From Bacteroidota bacterium (GTDB taxonomy: Bacteria > Bacteroidota > Bacteroidia > Bacteroidales > Porphyromonadaceae): a stretch of DNA of 64,000 nt. Where the stretch lies: NCBI GenBank assembly GCA_023396255.1, contig JAEWWU010000005.1, forward strand, positions 1 to 64,000. Direction: 5' to 3'. The notes below the pieces were generated by a model. That model saw only the letters and a list, made by a program, of their open reading frames with translations. It searched no databases and was not told the origin of the DNA. Shown here piece by piece: positions 53,248 through 62,729 of the stretch; the first letter of the stretch is position 1; each line of letters starts with the position of its first letter. A program made the position numbers and the translations under genes.

Positions 53248-53424
53248 TCCTCGAAAATAAACATTTATGGCAATAAAAGTAGATATAATGCCACAAAATC
53301 CTACCAAACAAACATTTTTTCGGGCTTTTCGGACATAGATGATACAGAATAAAGGCGGACCTTTGTCACGGATATGGACAACAATGAAATAATGACTTTG
53401 TATCTAAGAGAAGAAAAAGATAGT

Positions 53425-54495
53425 ATGAAAAAGATATTTATTGTTTTTTTTATTTCCTTATGGATCTTACCGGGGTGTATCCAGGAGAAAAAGCAAGAAA
53501 AAGAATTTACTCCCATAGTCAAAATAGGAGTTGTATCCGATTACGGAGAAAGTACAAAGTTTGAGTACTCCGGTCGAGTAGTATCTGCCTCTAAAGCAAA
53601 TTTGGCATTTCGTGTCAGTGGAAAAATTTCTCACATTGCCGTCGGACAAGGAGACTATGTTCGTCAAGGACAATTGTTGGCAGAAATAGACGATAGAGAC
53701 TATCGCACTCAACTCAAAGCCACGGAAGCAGAATACACACAGATCAAGGCAGAAGCAGAAAGGGTTATCAACCTCTATAATAAAGAGAGTGTAACCCGGT
53801 CTGACTACGACAAGGCTGTTGCGGGGCTTACTCAAATATCCTCCAAATATGAGGTTCACAAAAATGCCCTTGCAGACACTCGTCTGTATGCCCCTTTCGA
53901 TGCTTACGTTCAAGAGTTGAAATATGAAGAAAATGAAATGGTCGCTCAAGGATATCCTGTAATTTCAATCATTGGAGCGGGAACCCCGGAAATCGAAATC
54001 AATATTCCGGCATCCGACTACATAAGACGCAACGATTTTAAGAGTTTTTCGGCGTCAATAGAGCTATTTCCCCAAGAGATTTTTCCATTACAACTTATAA
54101 GCATCAGTCAGAAAGCAAATCTCAATCAACTTTACACTATGCGCCTATCACTGCATCCAAACCACAAAGGCCCGATACCTACAGCCGGTATGTATGCCAA
54201 TGTTGTGATAGATGTTGCTCAAAAAAAGACCTCAGAAGGGATCATTCCTCTCTCGGCAATATTTGAGTACAAAGGGAATAGTGCTGTTTGGGTTTTTAAT
54301 GAAAAAACGGAAAGGATCACCCCTCGCATCGTTGTGCCTTCCGAGATATTGCTCAATGGAATGGTTATTATAGACAAGGGAGTCGTTCCCGGAGAAAAAA
54401 TTGTGGTTGCAGGGGTACATTCTCTCTCAGAAGGTCAGAAAGTGAGAACGCTCTCAACGGAAAATAAGAAAACGAATAAAGGAGGGATGCTGTAA
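53425..54495 (+). CDS. RND efflux periplasmic adaptor lipoprotein
   Basis: A 356-aa membrane-fusion protein. Start at 53425 (MKKIFIVFFISLWILPGC) gives a lipobox with lipidated C18. The upstream ATG at 53374 would bury the signal. The lipoyl/biotinyl-like domain is in GKISHIAVGQGDYVRQGQLL, with a short alpha-hairpin (about 95-150) and beta-barrel (about 190-260). It links the inner-membrane pump to the TolC-like channel. Its stop codon shares one base with the pump start. Confidence 0.9.
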   Translation: MKKIFIVFFISLWILPGCIQEKKQEKEFTPIVKIGVVSDYGESTKFEYSGRVVSASKANLAFRVSGKISHIAVGQGDYVRQGQLLAEIDDRDYRTQLKATEAEYTQIKAEAERVINLYNKESVTRSDYDKAVAGLTQISSKYEVHKNALADTRLYAPFDAYVQELKYEENEMVAQGYPVISIIGAGTPEIEINIPASDYIRRNDFKSFSASIELFPQEIFPLQLISISQKANLNQLYTMRLSLHPNHKGPIPTAGMYANVVIDVAQKKTSEGIIPLSAIFEYKGNSAVWVFNEKTERITPRIVVPSEILLNGMVIIDKGVVPGEKIVVAGVHSLSEGQKVRTLSTENKKTNKGGML

Positions 54496-57400
54496 TGAAT
54501 AAAAATATCGGACAGTGGGCTATCGACAATAAGAAGTTACTCTATTTTCTTTTTGTTGTTCTATTTGTTGGGGGCATTCTATCTGCCATTAGTATGCCCA
54601 AATTAGAAGATCCTGAGATCAAAGTTAAGCAGGCATTGGTTGTTACAGTTTACCCCGGTGCTTCTGCTCACCAAGTAGAGTTGGAAGTGACGGATATGTT
54701 GGAAAAGAGCATCCGGAGTATGAAACACGTGGAAGCTGTAGAAAGTAGATCTATGAATGATGTTTCCATTATTCAAGTATCACTCTCTACATTGCTTCCG
54801 GACAATGAGGTTGAGCAATATTGGGATATCCTTAGACGAAAAGTCGCCGATGTACAACACAATTTGCCACAAGGCATTCAACCTTCTGTCGTGATGGATG
54901 ACTTTGGCGATGTTTATGGCCTCTTTTATGCAATTACAAACGATGGGTTCACAGATGCAGAACTTGAAAACTATATTCGTTTGATAAAAAGAGAATTGTT
55001 GAGCATAGAAGGGGTTTCGAGAATAGAAACCTATGCCCAAAGAAATCGATCGGTTTATATAGAAATCAACGAAGATAGGATGGCTATGCTCGGAGTTCCT
55101 CCCACGGCCATTCTTTCTACCCTCAAGGGACAAAACCAAACAGTATATGCCGGATACTTTGACGGAGGAGATCAACGTTTAAGAGTTACCGTGAACGACA
55201 AATACAATACGGTAGAGGATATAGGGAATCTCATTATACAAGGTTTTGAAGATGACCAGTTAAAACTAAATGATCTTGCCCGGGTTTATGAAGACTATGA
55301 ACCAACAAGCAGAAACTTGATGCGCTACGATGGCACCCCGGCCGTTGGTTTATTGATATCTTCTGAAAGCGGAACAGATATAACCAAGGTAGGGCACGAG
55401 GTGGAGAAAAAGCTGGAATCGTTAAAAAACAATCGTCTGCCCAAGGGCATCGAATATCATAAAGTATTCTTTCAATCAGATCGAGTCAAACAATCCCTAA
55501 ACACGTTTATGAAAAACCTGATAGAATCCGTTTTAATTGTGATCTTCGTTCTGATGCTTACAATGGGATTCAGGAGTGGTGTAATTATCGGAAGCAGCCT
55601 TTTGCTTATCGTTTTGGGATCCTTCGTTTTTCTCAATCTATTCGATGGAACGCTGCAAAGGGTTTCCCTTGGGGCTTTTATTTTGGCAATGGGAATGTTG
55701 GTGGACAATGCCATTGTAATCATAGACGGAATTTTGGTAGATATGAAGCGAGGAGTTCCCCAAAAAGATGCACTTACGGGAATTGTTCGTAGAACCGCCA
55801 TACCTCTTTTGGGAGCTACACTTATTGCAATTTTAGCTTTCTTCCCCATTTATCTTTCACCGGATACTGCAGGGGTTTATGTCCGAGATCTATTCATCGT
55901 TTTAGCGATTTCCTTGCTACTGAGCTGGTTGCTTGCTCTTACCCAGGTCCCTCTACAAGCTTCTTTTGCTCTTAAAGTAAAACCGAACGTAACCACAACC
56001 AACCGCTATGACGGAAAACTATACAAAGTTTTGAGAAAAACTCTTCTTTGGTCCCTATCCCACAAAATAATAACAATAGCAATAGCTCTTGTCTTTATTT
56101 TCCTTAGTGTATTGGGATATCGCTACTTGCCCAAATCTTTTTTCCCAGATATGGACTATGATCAACTCTATATAGAATACAAACTGCCAGAAAGCTATGG
56201 AAATAAAAAAGTAGATCAAGATTTAAGGCAGATAGAGCAAAAGTTGATGAAGAGGAAAGATGTGAAACACGTAACCACATCCATAGGGGGCACCCCGGGT
56301 CGATATAATTTAGTAAGAAGCATAAATGACCCCTCACTCTCTTATGGCGAACTTATCGTAGACTTCTCGTCTTCTAAAGCGTTGGTAAAAGCTATTGATA
56401 CTCTGCAAGCTCAGCTCTCTGCTGAATACCCGGATGCCTATGTTCGTCTCAAGAGGTACAATCTGATGTATAAAAAATACCCCATTGAGGTGGAATTCCG
56501 AGGACCTGACCCTGCAATCTTGAGAGCCCTTACAGCACAGGCTCAAGCTATAATGAACACAAATCCCAAAACGGCATTGGTGACCAATGATTGGGGAAAT
56601 CAAACCCCGTTGATAGAAGTTCAGTATAACCAACCTACAGCACGACAATTGGGAATTTCTCGTCCGGATGTAGGGCTTTCCCTGTTGGCTGCAACAGACG
56701 GAATTCCGGCGGAGATTTTTTATGATGGCAGTCGGCGTCAGTCGGTCTACTTGTGTAGTGTAGATGCCAATGGGAATAAAATAGAGGCTTTGAATAATAT
56801 TCCTGCATTTTCAATGCTTCCATCCCTTACCAAAATTGATAAAGAAGACATCCAGGGTCTTATGCTCGGAACTAAGACCAAAAGCGACATTTTGTCTTCT
56901 TTGCTTTCTACAGTTCCGATGAGCCAAGCTGTCAGTGGATTTTCCCTAAAATGGGAAAACCCAATAGTTATCCGAAGAAATGGACAAAGAGCAATGAGAG
57001 CACAATGCAATACAGCTTCCGGAGTGGGAGCCGAGGAAGCTCGAGAAGCTATTGCTGCCAAGATAGAATTGATTCCATTACCCGAGGGGTATTCTATGGA
57101 ATGGGAAGGAGAGTATGGAGCCAGTAAAGAAGCAAATAAATACCTATTCAAAAACTTTCCTTTAGCCATTATTTTGATGATTGGAATCCTCATATTATTG
57201 TTCAAAGATTATAAGAAGCCAATCATTATTCTTCTGTGTATTCCTCTCATTCTCATAGGGGTTGTTGCCGGTGTGCTCATTTCCGGGAAGAGTTTTGGTT
57301 TTGTGGCAATTGTTGGCGTCTTGGGGCTTATCGGGATGATGATAAAAAACGGGATTGTTTTGATGGATGAGATTTCTATAGAAATGCAATCCAATCCCAA

Positions 57401-57647
57401 CCCTATCGATGCACTGTTGAATAGCTCTTCGAGTCGTTTTCGACCGGTAATGATGGCCTCGTTTACAACCATTCTGGGTATGATTCCCCTACTAAGTGAT
57501 GATATGTTTGGTTCTTTGGCTGTCACGATTATGGGAGGCCTGTTTATGGGAACCTTGATTATATTGATTTTTATTCCGGTCTTGTATGCAGTTTTCTTTA
57601 GGGTACAAGTGAAAAAAGATCACAGAAAATCTCTTCCGGAGTCTTAA
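54495..57647 (+). CDS. RND efflux pump, inner-membrane permease
   Basis: A 1050-aa RND transporter of AcrB size. TM1 is at about 14-32. Two large periplasmic loops separate TM1 from TM2 and TM7 from TM8, and the TM4 region has the proton-relay motif GMLVDNAIVIIDGI near residue 400. The C-terminal half has GLIGMMIKNGIVLMDEISIE near 955. It exports drugs or other amphiphiles using the proton gradient. The substrate cannot be read. The closest type seems to be a MdtB/AcrB-like HAE family. It is the second gene of the adaptor-pump-TolC operon. Confidence 0.93.
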   Translation: MNKNIGQWAIDNKKLLYFLFVVLFVGGILSAISMPKLEDPEIKVKQALVVTVYPGASAHQVELEVTDMLEKSIRSMKHVEAVESRSMNDVSIIQVSLSTLLPDNEVEQYWDILRRKVADVQHNLPQGIQPSVVMDDFGDVYGLFYAITNDGFTDAELENYIRLIKRELLSIEGVSRIETYAQRNRSVYIEINEDRMAMLGVPPTAILSTLKGQNQTVYAGYFDGGDQRLRVTVNDKYNTVEDIGNLIIQGFEDDQLKLNDLARVYEDYEPTSRNLMRYDGTPAVGLLISSESGTDITKVGHEVEKKLESLKNNRLPKGIEYHKVFFQSDRVKQSLNTFMKNLIESVLIVIFVLMLTMGFRSGVIIGSSLLLIVLGSFVFLNLFDGTLQRVSLGAFILAMGMLVDNAIVIIDGILVDMKRGVPQKDALTGIVRRTAIPLLGATLIAILAFFPIYLSPDTAGVYVRDLFIVLAISLLLSWLLALTQVPLQASFALKVKPNVTTTNRYDGKLYKVLRKTLLWSLSHKIITIAIALVFIFLSVLGYRYLPKSFFPDMDYDQLYIEYKLPESYGNKKVDQDLRQIEQKLMKRKDVKHVTTSIGGTPGRYNLVRSINDPSLSYGELIVDFSSSKALVKAIDTLQAQLSAEYPDAYVRLKRYNLMYKKYPIEVEFRGPDPAILRALTAQAQAIMNTNPKTALVTNDWGNQTPLIEVQYNQPTARQLGISRPDVGLSLLAATDGIPAEIFYDGSRRQSVYLCSVDANGNKIEALNNIPAFSMLPSLTKIDKEDIQGLMLGTKTKSDILSSLLSTVPMSQAVSGFSLKWENPIVIRRNGQRAMRAQCNTASGVGAEEAREAIAAKIELIPLPEGYSMEWEGEYGASKEANKYLFKNFPLAIILMIGILILLFKDYKKPIIILLCIPLILIGVVAGVLISGKSFGFVAIVGVLGLIGMMIKNGIVLMDEISIEMQSNPNPIDALLNSSSSRFRPVMMASFTTILGMIPLLSDDMFGSLAVTIMGGLFMGTLIILIFIPVLYAVFFRVQVKKDHRKSLPES

Positions 57648-57666
57648 CTAAAATGATGATTTTTCT

Positions 57667-59067
57667 ATGAGAAACAGGATGATATACGGAATGATCCTTT
57701 GGTCCGTTGCGGTTATTGGTTATGGGCAAGAATGTATCGGTTTGGAACAAGCCAAGCAAATGGCCTTGCAAAACAGCAAACAGATACAACTTAGCAATAA
57801 AGTTGTGGAGCAAACTCAAGAGAAACAACGAGAGTACAGGGCGAATTTCTTCCCAAAAATATCGGCATCGGCCAATTATTTACTCTCTAATTCCAAGGTA
57901 ACCTATACGTTAGATCCCAATGAGATTTTGGCCTCCGCTCTGAGCGGTTTAAGGAAAGACTTGGCGTCCTTGGGTGTGATTCCGGACGAAAGCTCTTGGT
58001 TTTTGGAACAAAAGCCACTGACAACAAAAGACTACAACTTCTCTCTAAACAATACATTACTGTTGGGAATAAGTGCTAAGCAGCCAATATATACGGGCGG
58101 GAAAATCTCCTCGGCATACGCAATGTCGAAAATCGGAAATGAAATGGCTATCCTTAACCATACTATGACCAAAGCAAATATCTTGGTGCAAACGGAAGAA
58201 GCCTATTGGCTGTGTGTCAAATTAGAAGAAACATTAAAGGCAACTCAAGCATACAACGATGTTGTAGAGGAATTGGTTCGTATTCTTCAGAATGCAACAG
58301 AAGCTCAAATGAAATCGAGAAATGACCTCCTTAAGGCTCAACAGAAACTAAACGAGGCTCGGCTAATGTCATTGCACGTAAAAAACGGGCTAACCTTGGC
58401 AAAAATGAATTTGAATCGTTTGATAGGATTACCTCCGGAAACAGAAATTCAAATGACAGAACCTCTTGAGTGCGATTGGGTAGAAGTCCCAATAGATCAG
58501 ACTTCTTTGCCCAATAGATATGATCTTCAAATTCTGCAAAAGCAGGCACTACTAAAAGAAGAAGAAATCCGCTTGGTTCGCAGTGATTTTTTGCCCAATA
58601 TAGGCATACAAGCCTCTTACAACTATGCCAAGGGGGTGTGGGTAAACGGACAACCGTTGTTGAACAATCCGGGATTCTCTGCTATCATATCCCTTAATAT
58701 TCCGCTGTTCAATTTTGGAGAAGGAAGACGAAAAATTCGTGGGGCGAAAATAGAACAAGAAATAGCACTGCTTAAAATAAACGAGGCCGAAGAAATGATG
58801 CAAATGGAAATAAAGAAAAACTCCAACGAATGGCAGGAGGCTATGCTAAAGATGGAGTTCGCTAAGCAGACATTGGAACAAGCTTCCGAAAATATGAGAA
58901 TAAGCAAAAATAAATATGAACAGGGAACCATCCTTTTGGCCGATTACTTAGAATCACAAACAGCCTGGAAAAAGGCGATGACAGATTACATCGAAGTTAA
59001 ATCCGAGTGTAAGTTGGCTCAAGTTCGATGGAAGAAAGCTGCGGGGATCTGTCTATTGCCGGAATGA
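57667..59067 (+). CDS. TolC-family outer-membrane efflux protein
   Basis: A 466-aa outer-membrane channel. A signal peptide (about 1-20, ending GYGQ) is followed by two OEP repeats of alpha-barrel helices (LEQAKQMALQNSKQIQLSNK, then RYDLQILQKQALLKEEEIRL in the second half). Strands of the beta barrel are seen around ANYLLSNSKVTYTL and ASYNYAKGVWVNG. It completes the tripartite efflux system, starting 19 bp after the pump. Confidence 0.92.
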   Translation: MRNRMIYGMILWSVAVIGYGQECIGLEQAKQMALQNSKQIQLSNKVVEQTQEKQREYRANFFPKISASANYLLSNSKVTYTLDPNEILASALSGLRKDLASLGVIPDESSWFLEQKPLTTKDYNFSLNNTLLLGISAKQPIYTGGKISSAYAMSKIGNEMAILNHTMTKANILVQTEEAYWLCVKLEETLKATQAYNDVVEELVRILQNATEAQMKSRNDLLKAQQKLNEARLMSLHVKNGLTLAKMNLNRLIGLPPETEIQMTEPLECDWVEVPIDQTSLPNRYDLQILQKQALLKEEEIRLVRSDFLPNIGIQASYNYAKGVWVNGQPLLNNPGFSAIISLNIPLFNFGEGRRKIRGAKIEQEIALLKINEAEEMMQMEIKKNSNEWQEAMLKMEFAKQTLEQASENMRISKNKYEQGTILLADYLESQTAWKKAMTDYIEVKSECKLAQVRWKKAAGICLLPE

Positions 59068-59746
59068 GCCAATGTTGGAGCAATCGGCCCCAAAAGACAC
59101 CTATAGCAAATAAATTTATTTTCTTCGAAGAAGGAGTATACTCCCAAGAAACTCCATCCAACGGCATTCTTTTCCATAAGAAGTGCCGGTATCGGATTTT
59201 CTTTACGGCATCCTCTCTTGTTCCGCTTTGAAAGCAGGCGGTTCCAAGCCCGTCTAAACGGCAACGAATATTCTTTTCCTGCCATTTGTTCTCCCTCTGA
59301 CATCCTTTATCTGATAGTTCCCTACTTTTTGGAGATTTTGAGGGAAGTAATTTTGGATAATTTCCTACTAATTTTTGTTCTGTCCAAGAAAATTTTCTAC
59401 CGCAGGGAACTAATTAGCCGAAGATCGAAAAGGGATCTTTGACCGCTTTACTTCTGTCAATCTTCTTAAGAGTATTCTTTAGCTCCACGAAAAGAGGTGT
59501 GGAAGAACTCTGTTTAAGAGTTCTTGGAGAGAAGTACACAAAAACAACCTAACAAGAAAAAGCTATTGACAAATTACCCCACCAACAAGACTTTTTCTAT
59601 AAATCTACCTCCAACAAAAAAATCCTCTCCCCTCTTTTGAGGATAATTAAAATCCTTCGAATACCTAACAATGACCTGGATAATTCCTTTTTTACGTAGG
59701 TATTATACCCTATATTTGCAACAATAACTAAATTTATTTTCTTGTA
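59068..59746. other. 679-bp intergenic region with repeat copy E and TonB-receptor promoter
   Basis: No gene is supported. It includes dispersed repeat copy E (59313-59401), followed by an extra GCAGGGAACTAATTAG arm (59402-59417). TATATTTG (59711-59718) is a likely -7 box for the TonB receptor gene, with TTTT at 19 bp upstream. A 94-codon minus-strand frame (59019-59303) overlaps the tolC-like gene end and is not convincing. Confidence 0.5.
59313..59401 (+). repeat. Dispersed intergenic repeat, copy E
   Basis: It reads GATAGTTCCCTACTTTTT, GATTTTGAGGGAAGTAATTT, GGATAATTTCCTACTAATTT, then TTCTGTCCAAG and AAAATTTTCTACC. It is the most diverged copy in its 3' box (C to T in TTCCGTCC). The spacing between elements is conserved with copy A. 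Confidence 0.75.
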
Positions 59747-62356
59747 ATGAAACAAACATCAACACGTATCGCTGCGCTTTTCTTTGTTCTCCTCTTAGGG
59801 ATTACGAACCTATTTGCAACAAAGGCCCCCAAAGAAACCGATGCCAATATCTTCGGGCACGTATTGGACGCAAAGACCAGAGAGCACCTCGTTGGGGTAA
59901 CCATTAGTATTAAAGGTACCACTTTCGGAACGGCAACCGATCAAACCGGGCACTACTTTCTGAAAGGGTTAAAACCGGGCAAAATAACTCTCGTTATGAG
60001 TGGTGTGGGCTACCTTAGCCAAGAAAAAACCATTGAGCTAAAAGACCAACAAACTCTGGAGGTTAATTTCGAGGCGGAAGAAGACAACGTCAGTTTGGAC
60101 GAAATAGTTGTAACAGCCAATCGCCAAAATACACTCCGCAGGCTGGCTCCCACGTTGGTTCAGGTGGTAGACGAAAAGCAGTTTTCCAAAGTCAATGCAC
60201 AAAACCTCGTTCAAGGGCTTTCTTTTCAACCTGGGCTACGTGTAGAAAACAACTGCCAAAACTGCGGATTCAATCAAGTACGCATCAATGGATTACAAGG
60301 ACACTACACACAGGTTCTAATAGACAGCCGCCCCGTAGTCAGTGCCTTGGCAGGGGTTTACGGTTTTGAGCAAATCCCGGCCAATATGGTGGATCGGGTC
60401 GAAGTGGTGCGCTGTGGCGGATCTGCTCTTTATGGTTCTTCTGCCATTGGAGGGGTCATCAATGTTATTACCAAAGAGCCGACCCACAACAGTTTTTCCC
60501 TCAATAGTTCGTTAAGCCTTGTAGGGATGAAAAACGCAGACAACAGTTTCAACTTCAATGGCGCCCTCGTTAGCGACAATAACAGAGCCGGGGCCGTTGT
60601 TTTTGGGCAGGCTCGCGACCGCTCTCCGTGGGACAAAAACGGAGATGGATTTAGTGAATTGGGAAAACTCAAAGCGCGCTCCTTGGGGAGCCGGGTTTTC
60701 TTCAGACCAACCGACTACACACGCCTCTCGGCAGAGGTACACACCATAGAAGAGTATCGCCGTGGAGGAGACCACATAGACCTACCCGACCACGTGGCTA
60801 TGGTCAGCGAACATTTGGATCACAGCATATACAGCGGGAATGCCAAATTCGATCTTTTCTCTCACGACTACAAACATCATTGGCAGCTATATGCCTCCGG
60901 ACAATGGGTCAATAGAAAAAGTTATTATGGATCCCTCAAAGACGGAGCCACCTACGAAGATGAAAATGGCAAACAAGTCATTGGTACAATCGGAAGCCCG
61001 GTACCTCCCTCCCTATACGGAATCAACTTTGGAGTAACACAGGGGCGCACCTTTATGGGAGGTTCTCAATACACCTATGACATAGATCGTCTACTCTTCT
61101 TACCGGCACAACTACTACTCGGGGTAGAAGCCTCCTATGACTATCTTCACGACCGTATGCCCCTACGCTATTGGACTCCGATAACCAATGAAGACGGAAC
61201 CATAAAGCTCGGATCTGATGGAAAACCCCTCTCGCTATATCCCGCCATTAAGCAACAGATAGCCAATTACAGCCAAATAGCACAATTGGAGTGGAAAAAC
61301 GATGAGTGGTCTATTTTGCTGGGAACTCGGTTCGATGAGCACAGCCTTGTCAAAAAGCCCATCATAAGTCCTCGAGCCACTTTGCGATTTAATCCGACCA
61401 AAAATATCAATCTGCGTGCCTCCTATGCTAAAGGATTTCGTGCTCCCCAGTTATTTGACGAAGACTTGCACGTAAGTGTCATCAATGGAGAATCGCAACG
61501 GATCATAAATGCCGAAGGGCTGTCTCCGGAAAACAGTCACGCTGTCAGTCTCAGTTCCGACCTCTATTTCCGTTGTGGGGAAGTACAGGCCAACGTTCTC
61601 ATAGATGGTTATTACACTCGTCTTCTGGATGTATTTGTAACCAAAGAATTACCCTCCGAGGGAGATGGTATTATTCGCTACCGCCGCTCGAATGGAGCTG
61701 GAGCAACAGTTGCCGGGGTCAACGTGGAAGCCAAAATAGCCTACCGAAAGTTGCAGTTTCAAACCGGATGGACTTATACCTACAGCCGATACGACCAGGA
61801 ACAAGAATGGGGACAAAGAGCATCTTTCAAGAATAATCTTCCTGTAATGACGGAAATTACCGATGATTCGGGAGCCAAGAGCAAAGTATACAACGTGGCA
61901 CAAACCTCCAAAGAGTTTATGAGAACTCCCAGCCTCTACGGTTATTTCACTTTCGGGATAGAAGCTTGTAAGAACCTCAATCTATCTCTTACCGGGAACT
62001 TTACCGGCTCTATGCTGGCTCCTCACGTAATCGAATTTGGTGCCGGGAGCGCCCTCAGCGACATTGCCGCCGGCAACAAGCCCTTCAAAGGATTACCCAA
62101 AGACGATACAGATAATGACAGCTCCATCCGAATAGACGAATTGGTCAAAACGCCATCTTTTTTCGAACTGGGGACCAAGATAGGTTATACCTTAAAAGTT
62201 CTCAATGCCTCAGATCTTGAACTATATATCGGTATGAACAACCTTTTCGATTCTTTTCAAAAAGATTTCGACTTGGGAGCCGGGCGAGACAGTGCCTACA
62301 TCTACGGTCCTATGCAACCCCGCACCGGATATGCCGGTTTTAAGCTGACTTTCTAA
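59747..62356 (+). CDS. TonB-dependent outer-membrane receptor
   Basis: An 869-aa receptor. Signal peptide (about 1-24, ending LFATK), then a CarboxypepD_reg-like beta domain (about 32-115, FGHVLDAKTREHLVGVTISI). The plug domain (about 125-245) has DEIVVTANRQN, RINGLQGHYTQVLIDSRPVV and the strand GGSALYGSSAIGGVINVITK. The 22-strand barrel ends GYAGFKLTF. A Cys pair C170-Q-N-C173 sits in the plug. This pattern is seen in several Bacteroidota heme/metal-type receptors. The substrate is not certain. The convergent feoB genes suggest an iron-related setting. Confidence 0.9.
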   Translation: MKQTSTRIAALFFVLLLGITNLFATKAPKETDANIFGHVLDAKTREHLVGVTISIKGTTFGTATDQTGHYFLKGLKPGKITLVMSGVGYLSQEKTIELKDQQTLEVNFEAEEDNVSLDEIVVTANRQNTLRRLAPTLVQVVDEKQFSKVNAQNLVQGLSFQPGLRVENNCQNCGFNQVRINGLQGHYTQVLIDSRPVVSALAGVYGFEQIPANMVDRVEVVRCGGSALYGSSAIGGVINVITKEPTHNSFSLNSSLSLVGMKNADNSFNFNGALVSDNNRAGAVVFGQARDRSPWDKNGDGFSELGKLKARSLGSRVFFRPTDYTRLSAEVHTIEEYRRGGDHIDLPDHVAMVSEHLDHSIYSGNAKFDLFSHDYKHHWQLYASGQWVNRKSYYGSLKDGATYEDENGKQVIGTIGSPVPPSLYGINFGVTQGRTFMGGSQYTYDIDRLLFLPAQLLLGVEASYDYLHDRMPLRYWTPITNEDGTIKLGSDGKPLSLYPAIKQQIANYSQIAQLEWKNDEWSILLGTRFDEHSLVKKPIISPRATLRFNPTKNINLRASYAKGFRAPQLFDEDLHVSVINGESQRIINAEGLSPENSHAVSLSSDLYFRCGEVQANVLIDGYYTRLLDVFVTKELPSEGDGIIRYRRSNGAGATVAGVNVEAKIAYRKLQFQTGWTYTYSRYDQEQEWGQRASFKNNLPVMTEITDDSGAKSKVYNVAQTSKEFMRTPSLYGYFTFGIEACKNLNLSLTGNFTGSMLAPHVIEFGAGSALSDIAAGNKPFKGLPKDDTDNDSSIRIDELVKTPSFFELGTKIGYTLKVLNASDLELYIGMNNLFDSFQKDFDLGAGRDSAYIYGPMQPRTGYAGFKLTF

Positions 62357-62384
62357 ACCTTTCTCTCTTCTAAAAAGAGAAAGA

Positions 62385-62426
62385 AAAAAGCCCGGTCATC
62401 GTTTTTACTCGATGATCGGGCTTTTT
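62385..62426. terminator. Bidirectional terminator between the TonB receptor and feo genes
   Basis: AAAAAGCCCGGTCATCG (62385-62401) pairs with CGATGATCGGGCTTTTT (62410-62426). T tracts are present in both directions, which suits the convergent gene arrangement. Confidence 0.88.
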
Positions 62427-62530
62427 ATTCCCCAAAAGAAGTAAATCCAAGATTTCAGTTATTCCCAAAATTTCAGTCCAAAACGGATCAGAGAAAAAGA
62501 AACACAAAAAAGGAATGGGCTCCATCCCCC

Positions 62531-62716
62531 CTATTGCACTCTTCCTCGGAACTGCTTAGACTGAGGTTTATGATGGTGTACCGAACAAGAGGTACAACCC
62601 GAAGAGCAGCTAGTAGAGCCATCGGTCTTTCTTATAATCATTCGTACCAAACGAAACAATACCACAGAGAAAGCTCCTACCACAATTACCATCGTAACCA
62701 ATAACTGCCAATCCAT
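62531..62716 (-). CDS. FeoB-associated Cys-rich membrane protein
   Basis: A 61-aa protein from the ATG at 62716 (MDWQLLVTMVIVVGAFSVVL). One N-terminal TM helix (about 3-23) is followed by a basic patch and the Cys-rich segment STSCSSGCTSCSVHHHKP. This size and layout match the small partner often found behind feoB in Bacteroidota. It starts 13 bp after the feoB stop. The longer frame from 62776 overlaps feoB and is not favoured. A role in ferrous iron uptake is inferred from context. Confidence 0.8.
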   Translation of the reverse strand: MDWQLLVTMVIVVGAFSVVLFRLVRMIIRKTDGSTSCSSGCTSCSVHHHKPQSKQFRGRVQ

Positions 62717-62729
62717 AAGAGATAAAAGA

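Noticed and set aside
59019..59303. 94-codon minus-strand frame between the TolC-like gene and repeat copy E
   Set aside because: Overlaps the certain 3' end of the TolC-family gene, has no promoter or family resemblance, and sits in a repeat-rich gap.
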